Part shown: positions 16,015 to 24,842 of the stretch, piece by piece
How the letters are laid out: the number at the start of each line of letters is the position of its first letter
How positions within the stretch are numbered: position 1 is the stretch's first letter
NCBI GenBank assembly: GCA_964620325.1
Contig: CAZUIM010000016.1
Span: 1-56,499 of the forward strand
Direction: 5' to 3'
Source of the DNA: CAZMYM01 sp964620325
GTDB lineage: Bacteria; Bipolaricaulota; Bipolaricaulia; UBA7950; UBA9294
DNA length: 56,499 nt
Translations under genes and position numbers: made by a program
The notes under the pieces: generated by a model
What the model was told of the DNA's origin: nothing
Seen by the model: only the letters and a program-made list of their open reading frames with translations
The model's database searches: none

Positions 16015-18386
16015 AGGTTCCATGCCGCTGGGTGGCGGACTACGTAGAGATCGACGTTTCGGACGCGGGGATCGAACGGCTCGCCGAGCGCCTGACGCTC
16101 GCCGGCCTCGAAGTGGAGGGGATCGAGCGAACGGGAACGTTGACGAAGACCGTCGTCGGTCGCGTCACGAACGTCCGTCGTCACCCGAACGCGGATCGTC
16201 TCTCGCTCTGCACGGTCGATGCCGGAGAGCGAACGGTCGAGGTCGTCTGCGGCGCGCCGAACGTGGCCGAAGACGTCCTCGTCCCCCTCGCACTCGACGG
16301 CGCCGTCCTTCCCTCCGGCCTGCGGATCGAGAAACGGAAGGTCCGTGGGAAGTTCTCGAACGGAATGATCTGTTCCAAGGAGGAGCTCGGCCTCGAGGAT
16401 CACTCGGCCGGAATCTGGATCTTCGATCCGAGGCTCGACCTCTCGGTCGGCGACGATCTGGCGGATCTGCTCGAGTACGACGACGCGATCTTCGATTTCA
16501 AGGTCGCCTCGAATCGTCCGGACTGCGCCAGCGTCTACGGGGTCGCTCGCGAGGCGGCTGCGATCCTCGACCTCCCCCTCCGGCCGCTCGAAACGGCCGT
16601 CGAGGAGGCGTCGGACCGCGCCTCGGATCGCGTCGAGATCGTGATCGAAGACCCGATCGACACGCCGAGGTACGCCGCCCGCGTCTTCGATCGCCTCCGG
16701 ATCGGTCCGGCGCCGCTCCGCGTGCAGCACCGCCTGATCAAGGCCGGGATGCGCCCTCTGTCGAACGTCGTCGACGCGACGAACTACGTGATGCTCGAAC
16801 TCGGCCATCCACTTCATCCGTTCGACGCGGACGACATCGGCCGGACGATCACGATTCGCCGTGCGCGCCCGGCCGAGACGTTCCGCACGCTCGACGATGT
16901 AGATCACAACCTCACGTCCGACGCACTGATGATCGCCGACGAACAGGGAGGAATCGCACTCGCGGGGATCATGGGAGGCGAGCGAGGCGAGATCCGGCCG
17001 GAGACGGAGACCCTCCTTCTGGAGATCGCCGATTTCAACAGCTACACGATTCGCGAGTCCTCCCGTGCGGTCGGCCTACGAACCGAGGCGTCGCAGCGGT
17101 TCGAGCGCGGCCTCGATCCGGAGGGGATCCGACTCGCCGCCGATCGGGCCGCCCACTGTATTCAAGAACTGACCGGCTGCCGCGTCCTAGCAGGCCTCGC
17201 CGACGCCTACCCGACTCCGAGCGAACGACGGACACTCCGCCTCCGGCCGGCGCGCGCCGATGCGCTCCTCGGGATCGCCGTCCCCCGAGCGGAGATGCTC
17301 GACATCCTGGCACGATTGGAGATCGACGCCGAATCGGACGGCGAAGAGATCGCGGCGACCGTCCCGGCCCACCGCCCCGACCTCGAACGGGAGGTCGACC
17401 TCATCGAGGAGATCGGCCGAATCCACGGCTACGACCGTCTGCCGTCGACGCCGGCAAGGATGTCGCTTCGTGTCGGGCGAAAGGATCGAATCGAGCGAGG
17501 AAAGGATCGAATTCGGACGGCGCTCACCGCCTCCGGAATGTACGAGGTCTTGACCGACGGATTCGACAGACCGCTCTGGCGCGAGGCGCTGGGGCTTCGA
17601 AGCGACGACCTCGTTCGCGTGCGAAACCCGATGGCCGCCACCCAGGAGGCGATGCGCGCGAGCCTCCTTCCGGGTCTCCTCGGCGTCGTCGAGACGAACC
17701 TGAACGTCGACGTCGACGGTGGGACGATCTTTGAACTCGGCCGGATCTTCTCCGTCGCCGACGGAGAGCGCGAGAGTCTCGCCGGGGCTCTGTTCGGGCG
17801 AACCGGGCGCCCGCTGCGCGGGAAGGAGAGGGTCGACCTCTCGACCGCAATCGGGGTCCTCGAGAACCTGTTCTCCGTCCTCGGGCTCGACGGCGTCAGA
17901 CGCGAGCAGGACGAGACGCCGCCGTTCCTTCACCCGGGACGGAGCGCTCGTTTCGTCCGGGACGGTACTTCGCTCGGTCTCCTCGGCGAACTCGGGCCGT
18001 CTCTCGCCGGTCGGCTGGCGACGCAGACGGCCGTCTTGCTGTTCGAATTCGACGTCGAAGGGCTCCTGACGCGGTTCGAGTCGCCGATCGCGTTCTCGCC
18101 CCTTCCCCGATATCCGGCGTCAAAGCGGGACCTCTCCGTGTCGGCGCCGGCCGAGCTTCCCGAGGGACGAATCCGCGAGATCCTCCGATCGGAGCCGACC
18201 CTCGAGTCGATCCTCCTCTACGACCTCTACCGGGGAGAGCAGGTCGGCGAAGGGCGCAAGAGCCTGACCTACGAAGTCTCTCTTCGCGCCCCGGATCGCA
18301 CGCTGACCGACGACGAGGTCGACGACGTCATCGGGCGGATCGAGGCCCGGCTGCGGGAACTCGACGTCCATCTACGCGCCGGATGA
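16011..18386 (+). CDS. pheT: Phenylalanyl-tRNA synthetase beta subunit
   Basis: 791 residues. N-terminal MKVPCRWVADYVEID and LTLAGLEVEGIE match the family, fixing the ATG at 16011 although the frame is open upstream through the repeats. Order: tRNA-binding EMAP-type domain about 40-150 (RHPNADRLSLCTVDAG), B3/B4 editing region, B5, and the FDX-ACB anticodon-binding domain at the end (FSPLPRYPASKRDLS). It forms the alpha2-beta2 enzyme with PheS, but no pheS lies upstream; the hairpin-repeat array is there instead. The stop overlaps tsaE by 4 bases. Confidence 0.97.
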   Translation: MKVPCRWVADYVEIDVSDAGIERLAERLTLAGLEVEGIERTGTLTKTVVGRVTNVRRHPNADRLSLCTVDAGERTVEVVCGAPNVAEDVLVPLALDGAVLPSGLRIEKRKVRGKFSNGMICSKEELGLEDHSAGIWIFDPRLDLSVGDDLADLLEYDDAIFDFKVASNRPDCASVYGVAREAAAILDLPLRPLETAVEEASDRASDRVEIVIEDPIDTPRYAARVFDRLRIGPAPLRVQHRLIKAGMRPLSNVVDATNYVMLELGHPLHPFDADDIGRTITIRRARPAETFRTLDDVDHNLTSDALMIADEQGGIALAGIMGGERGEIRPETETLLLEIADFNSYTIRESSRAVGLRTEASQRFERGLDPEGIRLAADRAAHCIQELTGCRVLAGLADAYPTPSERRTLRLRPARADALLGIAVPRAEMLDILARLEIDAESDGEEIAATVPAHRPDLEREVDLIEEIGRIHGYDRLPSTPARMSLRVGRKDRIERGKDRIRTALTASGMYEVLTDGFDRPLWREALGLRSDDLVRVRNPMAATQEAMRASLLPGLLGVVETNLNVDVDGGTIFELGRIFSVADGERESLAGALFGRTGRPLRGKERVDLSTAIGVLENLFSVLGLDGVRREQDETPPFLHPGRSARFVRDGTSLGLLGELGPSLAGRLATQTAVLLFEFDVEGLLTRFESPIAFSPLPRYPASKRDLSVSAPAELPEGRIREILRSEPTLESILLYDLYRGEQVGEGRKSLTYEVSLRAPDRTLTDDEVDDVIGRIEARLRELDVHLRAG

Positions 18387-18805
18387 ACCGATCGATCATC
18401 GCCCGTGACCCGACCGAGATGGAGGAGATCGGCGTCCGGATTGCATCGTCCCTCGCCGACGGGTTCCTCGTCTCGCTCGTCGGTCCGCTCGGATCGGGGA
18501 AGACGACGCTGACGAAGGGAATCGCCAAAGGCCTTCTGATCACCGATCTCGTCGTCTCACCCAGCTATCTGCTCGCCCGGGAGTACGTCGGAAGACTCGC
18601 TCTTCACCACATCGACGCCTACCGCATCGGCTCGCTGTCCGAGCTCGCCGAGGTCGGCCTCGACGCCTACCTCCCGCCCGAGAACGGTGTCAGCGTCGTC
18701 GAATGGCCCGAGCGGATCGCCGGATTGGTCGAACTGAGCGACATCCTCGTCACGATCGAGCTCCTCGACGACGGTGCCCGCCGGGTGAACGTCTCTCGGC
18801 CCTGA
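18383..18805 (+). CDS. tsaE: tRNA threonylcarbamoyladenosine biosynthesis ATPase TsaE
   Basis: 140 residues. Walker A GPLGSGKTTLTKGIAKGL, then SPSYLLAREYVGRLALHHIDAYRI and VVEWPERI, as in TsaE, the P-loop ATPase that supports TsaB/TsaD in making t6A37 of ANN-decoding tRNAs. The ATG overlaps the pheT TGA (ATGA). No tsaB or tsaD is nearby. Confidence 0.95.
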   Translation: MNRSIIARDPTEMEEIGVRIASSLADGFLVSLVGPLGSGKTTLTKGIAKGLLITDLVVSPSYLLAREYVGRLALHHIDAYRIGSLSELAEVGLDAYLPPENGVSVVEWPERIAGLVELSDILVTIELLDDGARRVNVSRP

Positions 18806-18877
18806 ACCGAGAGCGATCGAAGATCGGTCCGCCGAACCGCGAGTCTGGCCTACAGATCATCGCGCCGCCCGGGTCGA

Positions 18878-19894
18878 TCAGGCGGGCAGGAAGCGTCCGG
18901 CCAACGGGGTCGAGCAGTCGGGGCAGATTCCGCCCCGCGCCCGAACCTCACGGACGAGATGGCCGGCGCGGGAGATGAGAAGAGCGCCACACGTCGGGCA
19001 GACGGTCTCCTCTCCCTCCCCCGGAACGTTCCCCAGGTAGATGTGCTGGAGTCCGACCTCGCGGCCGAGCTCCCGGGCCCACTCGAGCGTCGCGACCGGC
19101 GTCGGCGGACGATCGAGCAACCGATATGCGGGGAAGAAACGACTCAGGTGCCACGGGATCGTCTCGGAGACGCCTCGGATCGCCTCGGCCGTCCACCGGA
19201 GCTGGTCCTCCGTGTCGGTGAATCCCGGAATCACCAAGGTCGTCACCTCGACCCAGACGCCGGCGGCGTGAAGTCGTTCGATCGTGTCGAGAACCGGGCG
19301 AACGTTCCCGCCGGAGATGTCTCGGTAGACCTCGTTGGTGATCCCCTTGAGATCGACGTTGATCGCATCGAGAAACGGAACGATCACCTCGGCCGTCTCG
19401 GCGGTGAAGTAGCCGTTGGAGACCCAGACGTTGTCGATCCCCTCCTCCTTCGACGCCCGCATGCAATCGAGGACGAATTCGATCGCGACGGTCGGCTCGG
19501 TGTACGTGTACGCGATCGAGTGGCATCCGGCGTCGACCGCGTCGGCGACGACCTCCTCCGGCGTCGCCGGATCCCCGATGATTCGCCCGCCGTGCTCGCG
19601 CGGGTACTGCGAGATGTACGCGTTCTGGCAATTCTTGCACGTGAAGTTGCAGCCGACGGTGGCGATCGAATAGGCCCTCGTTCCGGGATAGAAGTGGTAG
19701 AGCGGCTTCTTCTCGATCGGGTCGACGTCACGGGCGACCAGCCGGCCGTAGACGAGGCTGACGAGACGCCCGTCGACGTTCTCGCGGACCGAACAGATCC
19801 CGCGTTCGCCTCGTTCGATCGTGCAGCGGTGCGCGCAGACCCGGCATCGAACCCGGCCGTCGTTCAATCGATCGTAGAGGATCGCCTCGTCCAT
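18878..19894 (-). CDS. amrS: AmmeMemoRadiSam system radical SAM enzyme
   Basis: 338 residues. CNFTCKNCQ (C82, C86, C89) is the 4Fe-4S/SAM motif. Upstream CRVCAHRCTIERGERGICSVREN and the C-terminal CPTCG/CPDC pairs add cysteine sites typical of this family (formerly PflA-like), normally found with Memo and AMMECR1 proteins, which are not in this window. The substrate is unknown. I chose the ATG at 19894 (GGTGAG four bases upstream) over the one at 19912, which lacks a ribosome-binding site. Confidence 0.92.
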   Translation of the reverse strand: MDEAILYDRLNDGRVRCRVCAHRCTIERGERGICSVRENVDGRLVSLVYGRLVARDVDPIEKKPLYHFYPGTRAYSIATVGCNFTCKNCQNAYISQYPREHGGRIIGDPATPEEVVADAVDAGCHSIAYTYTEPTVAIEFVLDCMRASKEEGIDNVWVSNGYFTAETAEVIVPFLDAINVDLKGITNEVYRDISGGNVRPVLDTIERLHAAGVWVEVTTLVIPGFTDTEDQLRWTAEAIRGVSETIPWHLSRFFPAYRLLDRPPTPVATLEWARELGREVGLQHIYLGNVPGEGEETVCPTCGALLISRAGHLVREVRARGGICPDCSTPLAGRFLPA

Positions 19895-19910
19895 CGGACT
19901 CACCGGCCGC

Positions 19911-19939
19911 ATGCTAGCACAGTCCGTGTGAAGAGGGAA
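19911..19939 (-). promoter_or_regulatory. Candidate promoter of amrS
   Basis: TTCCCT (19934-19939), 17 bp, TAGCAT (19911-19916) on the minus strand. It overlaps the divergent ABC-F promoter region. The -35 is weak. Confidence 0.35.
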
Positions 19940-19958
19940 TCGTAGGAACCACGGGAGT

Positions 19959-19986
19959 TTGAACCCTCCGTGCGTTCCCGTACCAT
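19959..19986 (+). promoter_or_regulatory. Promoter for a leaderless ABC-F mRNA
   Basis: TTGAAC (19959-19964), 16 bp, TACCAT (19981-19986). Only seven bases separate the -10 from the ATG at 19994, so transcription should start at or next to the A of the ATG. No Shine-Dalgarno is present, which fits. Confidence 0.65.
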
Positions 19987-19993
19987 CTCCCCG

Positions 19994-21931
19994 ATGACGC
20001 TTCTGCATGTCGACCGACTGATCAAGTCGTACGGGACCGACCTCCTGTTCGAGTCGTTCTCCGCCCAGATCTCCCGCGGAGACCGGATCGCGTTGATCGG
20101 CGACAACGGGGTCGGCAAGTCGACCCTCCTCCATCTCCTTCGAGGAACCGAGGTCCCGTCCGGCGGGGAGATCCGACCGATCGGCGACGTGCGAACCGCC
20201 CATCTTCCACAGATCGCCCGCCTTCGTGAAACGGGTGTCCGGACCCTCTGGAGCGCGATGGAGCGCCCGTTCGCCCGGCTGCGAGAGATCGAGGGGACGC
20301 TGCGTGACTTGGAACGGGCGATGGCGTCGGACGACGCGGATGCATCGGGTGATCGGGATCCACTCGACCGGTACGACGAGCTGTTGCACGCGTTCGACCG
20401 CGACGGCGGATACCAGATCGACGCGCGGATCCGTTCCGCCCTCCGCGGTGTCGGGTTCGCCCCGGCCGACTACGAGAAGGACGTCGCCACCCTTTCAGGC
20501 GGCGAGGAGGCGAGGGCCGCCCTCGCCGCGACGCTCCTGGAGAGAGCCGACCTGATTCTTCTCGACGAACCGACCAACCACCTCGACTTCTCGGCCCTCG
20601 ACTGGCTGGAGGAGCAGCTCCTCGCCTTCGACGGTGCCCTCGTTCTCGTCTCCCACGATCGACACCTGCTCGAGCGCGTCACCAACCGAACGTGGGAGAT
20701 CGCGCTCGGACACGTCTCGACCTACCGCGTCGGCTACGCACACTCGCGCGAGGTTCGCGACGCCGATCGAGCCCGGCAACTCGCCACGTTCGAGAAGCAG
20801 GAGGAGACGATCGAGCGGTACAAGGACTTCATCCGCCGGAACAAGGCGGGGCAGAAGGTCCGGCAGGCGAAGGATCGCGAGAAGAAATTGGAGCGGATCG
20901 AGGCTAACCGGGTCGAGCCGCCCCGGGACACGAAGCGAATCTCGCTCCGCATCCGGAGCGGACGGCCGAGCGGAAAGCGGATCCTGGCGATTCGGGATCT
21001 CGCCGTCGGGTTCGATGCGCCGCTGTTCGAGCTGCCCACGGTCGAGCTTCGCCGCGGAGAGAAGGTGGCGATCGTCGGCCCGAACGGCTGCGGAAAGACG
21101 ACGCTCCTGCGGACGATCGTCGGCGAACACCGCCCGCTCCGAGGGGAAATCGAACGCGGGCACAACGTCCGTCACGCGGTCTACAGCCAGACCCAGGAAG
21201 GACTGCACGGGGAGAGCAGCGTCCTGGACGCGATCCTGTCGCGATCGTCGCTCTCGATCGGCGAAGCTCGGGGACTTCTGGGCCGCTTCCTCTTCTCCGG
21301 CGACGACGTCGACAAGAAGATGAGCGCCCTCTCCGGGGGAGAACGAAGCCGCGTCGCCCTCGCTCTCCTCTCCCTCGTCGAGGGGAACCTGCTGCTGTTC
21401 GACGAGCCGACGAACCACCTCGACCTCGCCAGCCAGGAGATCCTCGAGGAGGCCCTCGTCGCCTACGACGGAACGATCCTCCTCGTCTCCCACGACCGCG
21501 CCCTGCTCGAGGCCGTCACGACGCAGGTTTGGAACATCGAGGGCGGGCGCCTGCGCGTCCACGGCTTCGGCTACGCCGAGTTCCATCGCCGCGCGCTGAC
21601 GTCGGCGAGCGACGACAAGGACGAGGCCACGAGAGGACGAGGCCCGACGGCACGGCGAACGACGAGGGTCCAGACCGATCGACGTCGCCAAACCGAGGCG
21701 GTTCGAGAGGCGGAGCGAGCCATCGAGGAACTCGAATCCCGGATCGCCGAGATCGAGGCCTCCCTCCTCGAGGCGAGCGGTCGAGGAGAGACGACGCGGA
21801 TCGCCGCCCTCGGCGCGGAGCACGAGGGGGCGAAGCGAGAGCTCGCCGAGCGGATCGGCCGATGGGAGGCGCTCGCCGCCGAAATCGACCCGGCCGGTCC
21901 GGAAGGATCGCCGCAAGGAGGTCACCGATGA
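19994..21931 (+). CDS. ABC-F family ATPase (Uup/EttA type)
   Basis: 645 residues from MTLLHVDRL. Two nucleotide-binding domains: GDNGVGKSTLL, LSGGEEARAALA and LILLDEPTNHLD; then GPNGCGKTTLL, LSGGERSRVALA and LLLFDEPTNHLD. The linker between them is basic (FIRRNKAGQKVRQAKDREKKLE), and the last about 80 residues form a predicted coiled coil, as in Uup. ABC-F proteins act on ribosomes rather than in transport. A GTG at 19970 would extend the N-terminus by 8 residues but would lie upstream of the predicted transcription start. The stop overlaps yggS (ATGA). Confidence 0.92.
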   Translation: MTLLHVDRLIKSYGTDLLFESFSAQISRGDRIALIGDNGVGKSTLLHLLRGTEVPSGGEIRPIGDVRTAHLPQIARLRETGVRTLWSAMERPFARLREIEGTLRDLERAMASDDADASGDRDPLDRYDELLHAFDRDGGYQIDARIRSALRGVGFAPADYEKDVATLSGGEEARAALAATLLERADLILLDEPTNHLDFSALDWLEEQLLAFDGALVLVSHDRHLLERVTNRTWEIALGHVSTYRVGYAHSREVRDADRARQLATFEKQEETIERYKDFIRRNKAGQKVRQAKDREKKLERIEANRVEPPRDTKRISLRIRSGRPSGKRILAIRDLAVGFDAPLFELPTVELRRGEKVAIVGPNGCGKTTLLRTIVGEHRPLRGEIERGHNVRHAVYSQTQEGLHGESSVLDAILSRSSLSIGEARGLLGRFLFSGDDVDKKMSALSGGERSRVALALLSLVEGNLLLFDEPTNHLDLASQEILEEALVAYDGTILLVSHDRALLEAVTTQVWNIEGGRLRVHGFGYAEFHRRALTSASDDKDEATRGRGPTARRTTRVQTDRRRQTEAVREAERAIEELESRIAEIEASLLEASGRGETTRIAALGAEHEGAKRELAERIGRWEALAAEIDPAGPEGSPQGGHR

Positions 21932-22596
21932 GTGTCGAGGATCGGGTTCGGCGAACGCTCGAGATGATTCCGCCGCACGTTCGCCTCGTCGCCGCCGCGA
22001 AGACACGAACCCCCGGCGAGATCCGCGCCGTCCTCGAGGCCGGCGTGTCGATCGTAGGCCAGAACTACGTTCAGGAAGCGAAGCGTGCGATCGACGCACT
22101 CGGTCGCGACGCTGCCGAGTGGCACATGATCGGCCATCTCCAGCGGAACAAGGCGCGGGACGCCGTCCGAATGTTCGACGTGATCCAGTCGGTCGATTCG
22201 CACCGGCTGGCGGTGAGGCTCGATCGCGAGGCGAAGAAGATCGGTCGGATCCTCCCGGTGCTGATCGAGGTGAACAGCGGTCGCGAGCCGGACAAGGCCG
22301 GTGTCCTCCCCGAAGAGGTGCCCGACCTGGTCGCCGAAGCGGCCGGCCTCCCGTCGCTCTGCGTCGAAGGATTGATGACGATGGGGCCGCTCGTCGCCGA
22401 TCCCGAGAAGATTCGCCCGTTCCTGCGGGCGACGAAGGCGCTGTTCGATCGACTCGCCGCCGACGATCGGATCGGCGGCTCGATGCACACACTCTCGATG
22501 GGAATGACCGACACCTTCCTCGTGGCGATCGAAGAGGGGGCGAACATGGTTCGTCTCGGAACCGCTCTGTTCGGTCCGCGCACTTGCGCCGTCTGA
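21928..22596 (+). CDS. yggS: PLP homeostasis protein, YggS family
   Basis: 222 residues. LVAAAKTRTPGEI (PLP-binding Lys), GQNYVQEA, EWHMIGHLQRNKAR, LIEVNSGREPDKAG and LSMGMTDTFLVAIEEGANMVRLGTALFG are family signatures. A single-domain alanine-racemase-fold protein that binds pyridoxal phosphate and keeps PLP/amino-acid pools balanced. AAGGAGG lies inside the end of the ABC-F gene and the ATGA overlap implies coupled translation. Confidence 0.96.
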   Translation: MSVEDRVRRTLEMIPPHVRLVAAAKTRTPGEIRAVLEAGVSIVGQNYVQEAKRAIDALGRDAAEWHMIGHLQRNKARDAVRMFDVIQSVDSHRLAVRLDREAKKIGRILPVLIEVNSGREPDKAGVLPEEVPDLVAEAAGLPSLCVEGLMTMGPLVADPEKIRPFLRATKALFDRLAADDRIGGSMHTLSMGMTDTFLVAIEEGANMVRLGTALFGPRTCAV

Positions 22597-22615
22597 CCGA
22601 CGGCGATCCGACCGG

Positions 22616-23443
22616 TTACAGCTCGCCGAGGAGGGCGAGGAGGAGACGGCGAACGTCGGCCGCTTTTCGGCGGGTCGTCTCGATCACCTCTTCGTGGTTG
22701 AGCGTCGCCTCCGGATCGACGCCGGCGGCGAGGTTGGTGGCGATGGAGATTCCGAGGATCTCCATCCCGGCGTGCGCCGCCGCGATCACTTCGGGAACGG
22801 TCGACATCCCGACGAGGTCGGCCCCCATGGCCCGGAACGCGCGAATCTCCGCCGGCGTCTCGTACGACGGTCCGAGCGTGGCGACGTAGACTCCCTCCTT
22901 CAGCTCGATTCCCTCCGCCTCGGCGACACGTCGGGCCAACGCGCGCAACCGCGGCGTGTACGCGGCCGACATGTCCGGGAACCTGGGACCGAGCCGTTCC
23001 AGATTCGGGCCGCGGAGCGGATTCGCTCCGAGCATGTTGATGTGATCGGTGATCACGACGATGTCACCGGCTCGGAGGTCGGGGTCGATCGCGCCGGACG
23101 CGTTCGTCACGATCAGTGTCTTCGCCCCGACGAGCGAGACGAGGCGCGTGGCGAAGGTCACATCGTCGAGCGATCGACCCTCGTAGAAGTGGGCCCGCCC
23201 CCGCTGAACGAGGACCGGCGTCTCCCCGATCCGGCCCGACCAGAACTCCCCGGCGTGGCCAACGACGGTGGGAACCGGAAAGCCGGGGATCTCGGAGCAC
23301 GGAATCAGGCGCCCTCCCTCCGGTGTCCCGAACGCATCGGAGAGGCCGGAACCGAGTGTCATCGCGACCCGAGGCGGATCGGTCAGCCTGCCTTCGAGCA
23401 CGCCGGCCGCCCGCCGCAGTCGTTCCCATCGTTCGTCACTCAT
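22616..23443 (-). CDS. punA: Purine nucleoside phosphorylase, trimeric type
   Basis: 275 residues. LGSGLSDAFG (phosphate loop), VVGHAGEFWSG, QRGRAHFYEG, TNASGAID, TLGPSYETPAEIRAF and GMSTVPEVIAAAHAG are the class I trimeric PNP signatures, with the Asn in ISIATNLAAG implying guanosine/inosine preference. It phosphorolyses purine nucleosides for salvage. AGGAGGTG precedes the ATG. About 50 bases downstream of radA on the same strand. Confidence 0.95.
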   Translation of the reverse strand: MSDERWERLRRAAGVLEGRLTDPPRVAMTLGSGLSDAFGTPEGGRLIPCSEIPGFPVPTVVGHAGEFWSGRIGETPVLVQRGRAHFYEGRSLDDVTFATRLVSLVGAKTLIVTNASGAIDPDLRAGDIVVITDHINMLGANPLRGPNLERLGPRFPDMSAAYTPRLRALARRVAEAEGIELKEGVYVATLGPSYETPAEIRAFRAMGADLVGMSTVPEVIAAAHAGMEILGISIATNLAAGVDPEATLNHEEVIETTRRKAADVRRLLLALLGEL

Positions 23444-23495
23444 TGCAGCACCTCCTGCCCGACTCCTCCGCTCTTCGCACTCCGCCTTCCGGCGG

Positions 23496-24842
23496 CTACC
23501 CCAGGCCGAGCGCGACGATCGCCTCGTCGATCGATTCGACCGGGACGACGGAGACTCCGTCGGCCGGTGAGAACGATCCGGACGCCGGAACGAGAATCTT
23601 TTTGTACCCGAGTTTCCCGACTGCAGCGACCCGCTCGCCCAGACGTCGGACCGCGCGCACCTCGCCGGAGAGGCCGACCTCCCCGACGACGGCGGTCGAC
23701 GCCTCGATCGGCCGACTTCGAAGGCTCGAAACGATCGCGGCCACGATGCCGAGATCGGTCGCTCGCTCACGGATCTCCAGCCCGCCGGCGACGCTCAAGT
23801 AGACGTCGGCTCCGCCGACCTGGACCGCCAGACGTTTCTCGATGACGGCGAGCAACAGGAGGACCCGATTGACGTCGAGTCCGGTACACCGCCGCTGCGG
23901 AATGCCGTAGCCGCCGGTCGGAGAGACGAGGGCCTGCACCTCGATCAGAATCGGCCTCGTCCCTTCGAGGATCGGGACGACGACCGATCCGGGTCGAACC
24001 TCGTCGTGATGCGACTCGAGGAAGAAGCTCGATGGATCGTCGATCTCGACGAGGCCCGCTTCGGTCATGCAGAGGACGGCCGCCTCGTTCGTCGGACCGA
24101 ATCGGTTCTTCACCGACCTCAGGATGCGGACGTCGTCGCCTCGCCCCCCTTCGAGGTAGACGGCGACGTCGACGAGGTGCTCAACCGTCTTCGGACCGGC
24201 GAACGCGCCCCCCTTCGTGATGTGCCCGACGAGAAACGCGACCATTCGCCGCGTCTTCGCCAGCTGAATCAGTCCGGCACAGGCCGCCCGCATCTGACTG
24301 ACACTCCCGGCGCCGCCGTCCAATCCACTGCTCCGCACGGTCTGGATCGAATCGACAATCAGGGCACACGGTTCGAGCTCGGTGACCGCCGCCTCGATTC
24401 GCGACAGGGATTGCTCCGCCAGCAGGTAGAGGCGATCGCCCTCGATTCCGAGGCGGCTCGCCCGGAGCTTGACCTGCCCCTCCGATTCCTCCCCGGAGAC
24501 GTAGAGCACGTTCCCTTCACGCTCGGCGAGGGTTCGCGCCACTTGAAGCAGAAGCGTCGACTTTCCGACGCCCGGCTCGCCACCGAAGAGGATGACGCCA
24601 CCGGGGATCAGTCCGCCGCCGAGAACCCGATCGAACTCGTCGAGTCCGGACGACGCCCGGGTGACGTCGGCGAGATCGATGTCGCGGATCGAGCGAACCG
24701 GCTCACCGATCCACGGATCGTTGGCCGCCTCCGACCGCCGTTCGCGCTCCGTTTCGGAGAAGGAATCCCACGCCCCGCAACTCGGGCATCGACCGAGCCA
24801 CTTGACCGTTTGATACCCGCACTCGGCGCAGGTGAAGGGCAT
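23496..24842 (-). CDS. radA: DNA repair protein RadA
   Basis: 448 residues. Zinc finger C5, C8, C19, C22 (CAECGYQTVKWLGRCPSCG); RecA-like core with GGEPGVGKSTLLLQVA and LIVDSIQTV; the RadA-specific VKNRFGPTNE motif; and a C-terminal Lon-like domain. A branch-migration helicase in recombination. Its ATG shares one base with the clpC stop (TAATG), so translation is coupled. Confidence 0.98.
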   Translation of the reverse strand: MPFTCAECGYQTVKWLGRCPSCGAWDSFSETERERRSEAANDPWIGEPVRSIRDIDLADVTRASSGLDEFDRVLGGGLIPGGVILFGGEPGVGKSTLLLQVARTLAEREGNVLYVSGEESEGQVKLRASRLGIEGDRLYLLAEQSLSRIEAAVTELEPCALIVDSIQTVRSSGLDGGAGSVSQMRAACAGLIQLAKTRRMVAFLVGHITKGGAFAGPKTVEHLVDVAVYLEGGRGDDVRILRSVKNRFGPTNEAAVLCMTEAGLVEIDDPSSFFLESHHDEVRPGSVVVPILEGTRPILIEVQALVSPTGGYGIPQRRCTGLDVNRVLLLLAVIEKRLAVQVGGADVYLSVAGGLEIRERATDLGIVAAIVSSLRSRPIEASTAVVGEVGLSGEVRAVRRLGERVAAVGKLGYKKILVPASGSFSPADGVSVVPVESIDEAIVALGLG

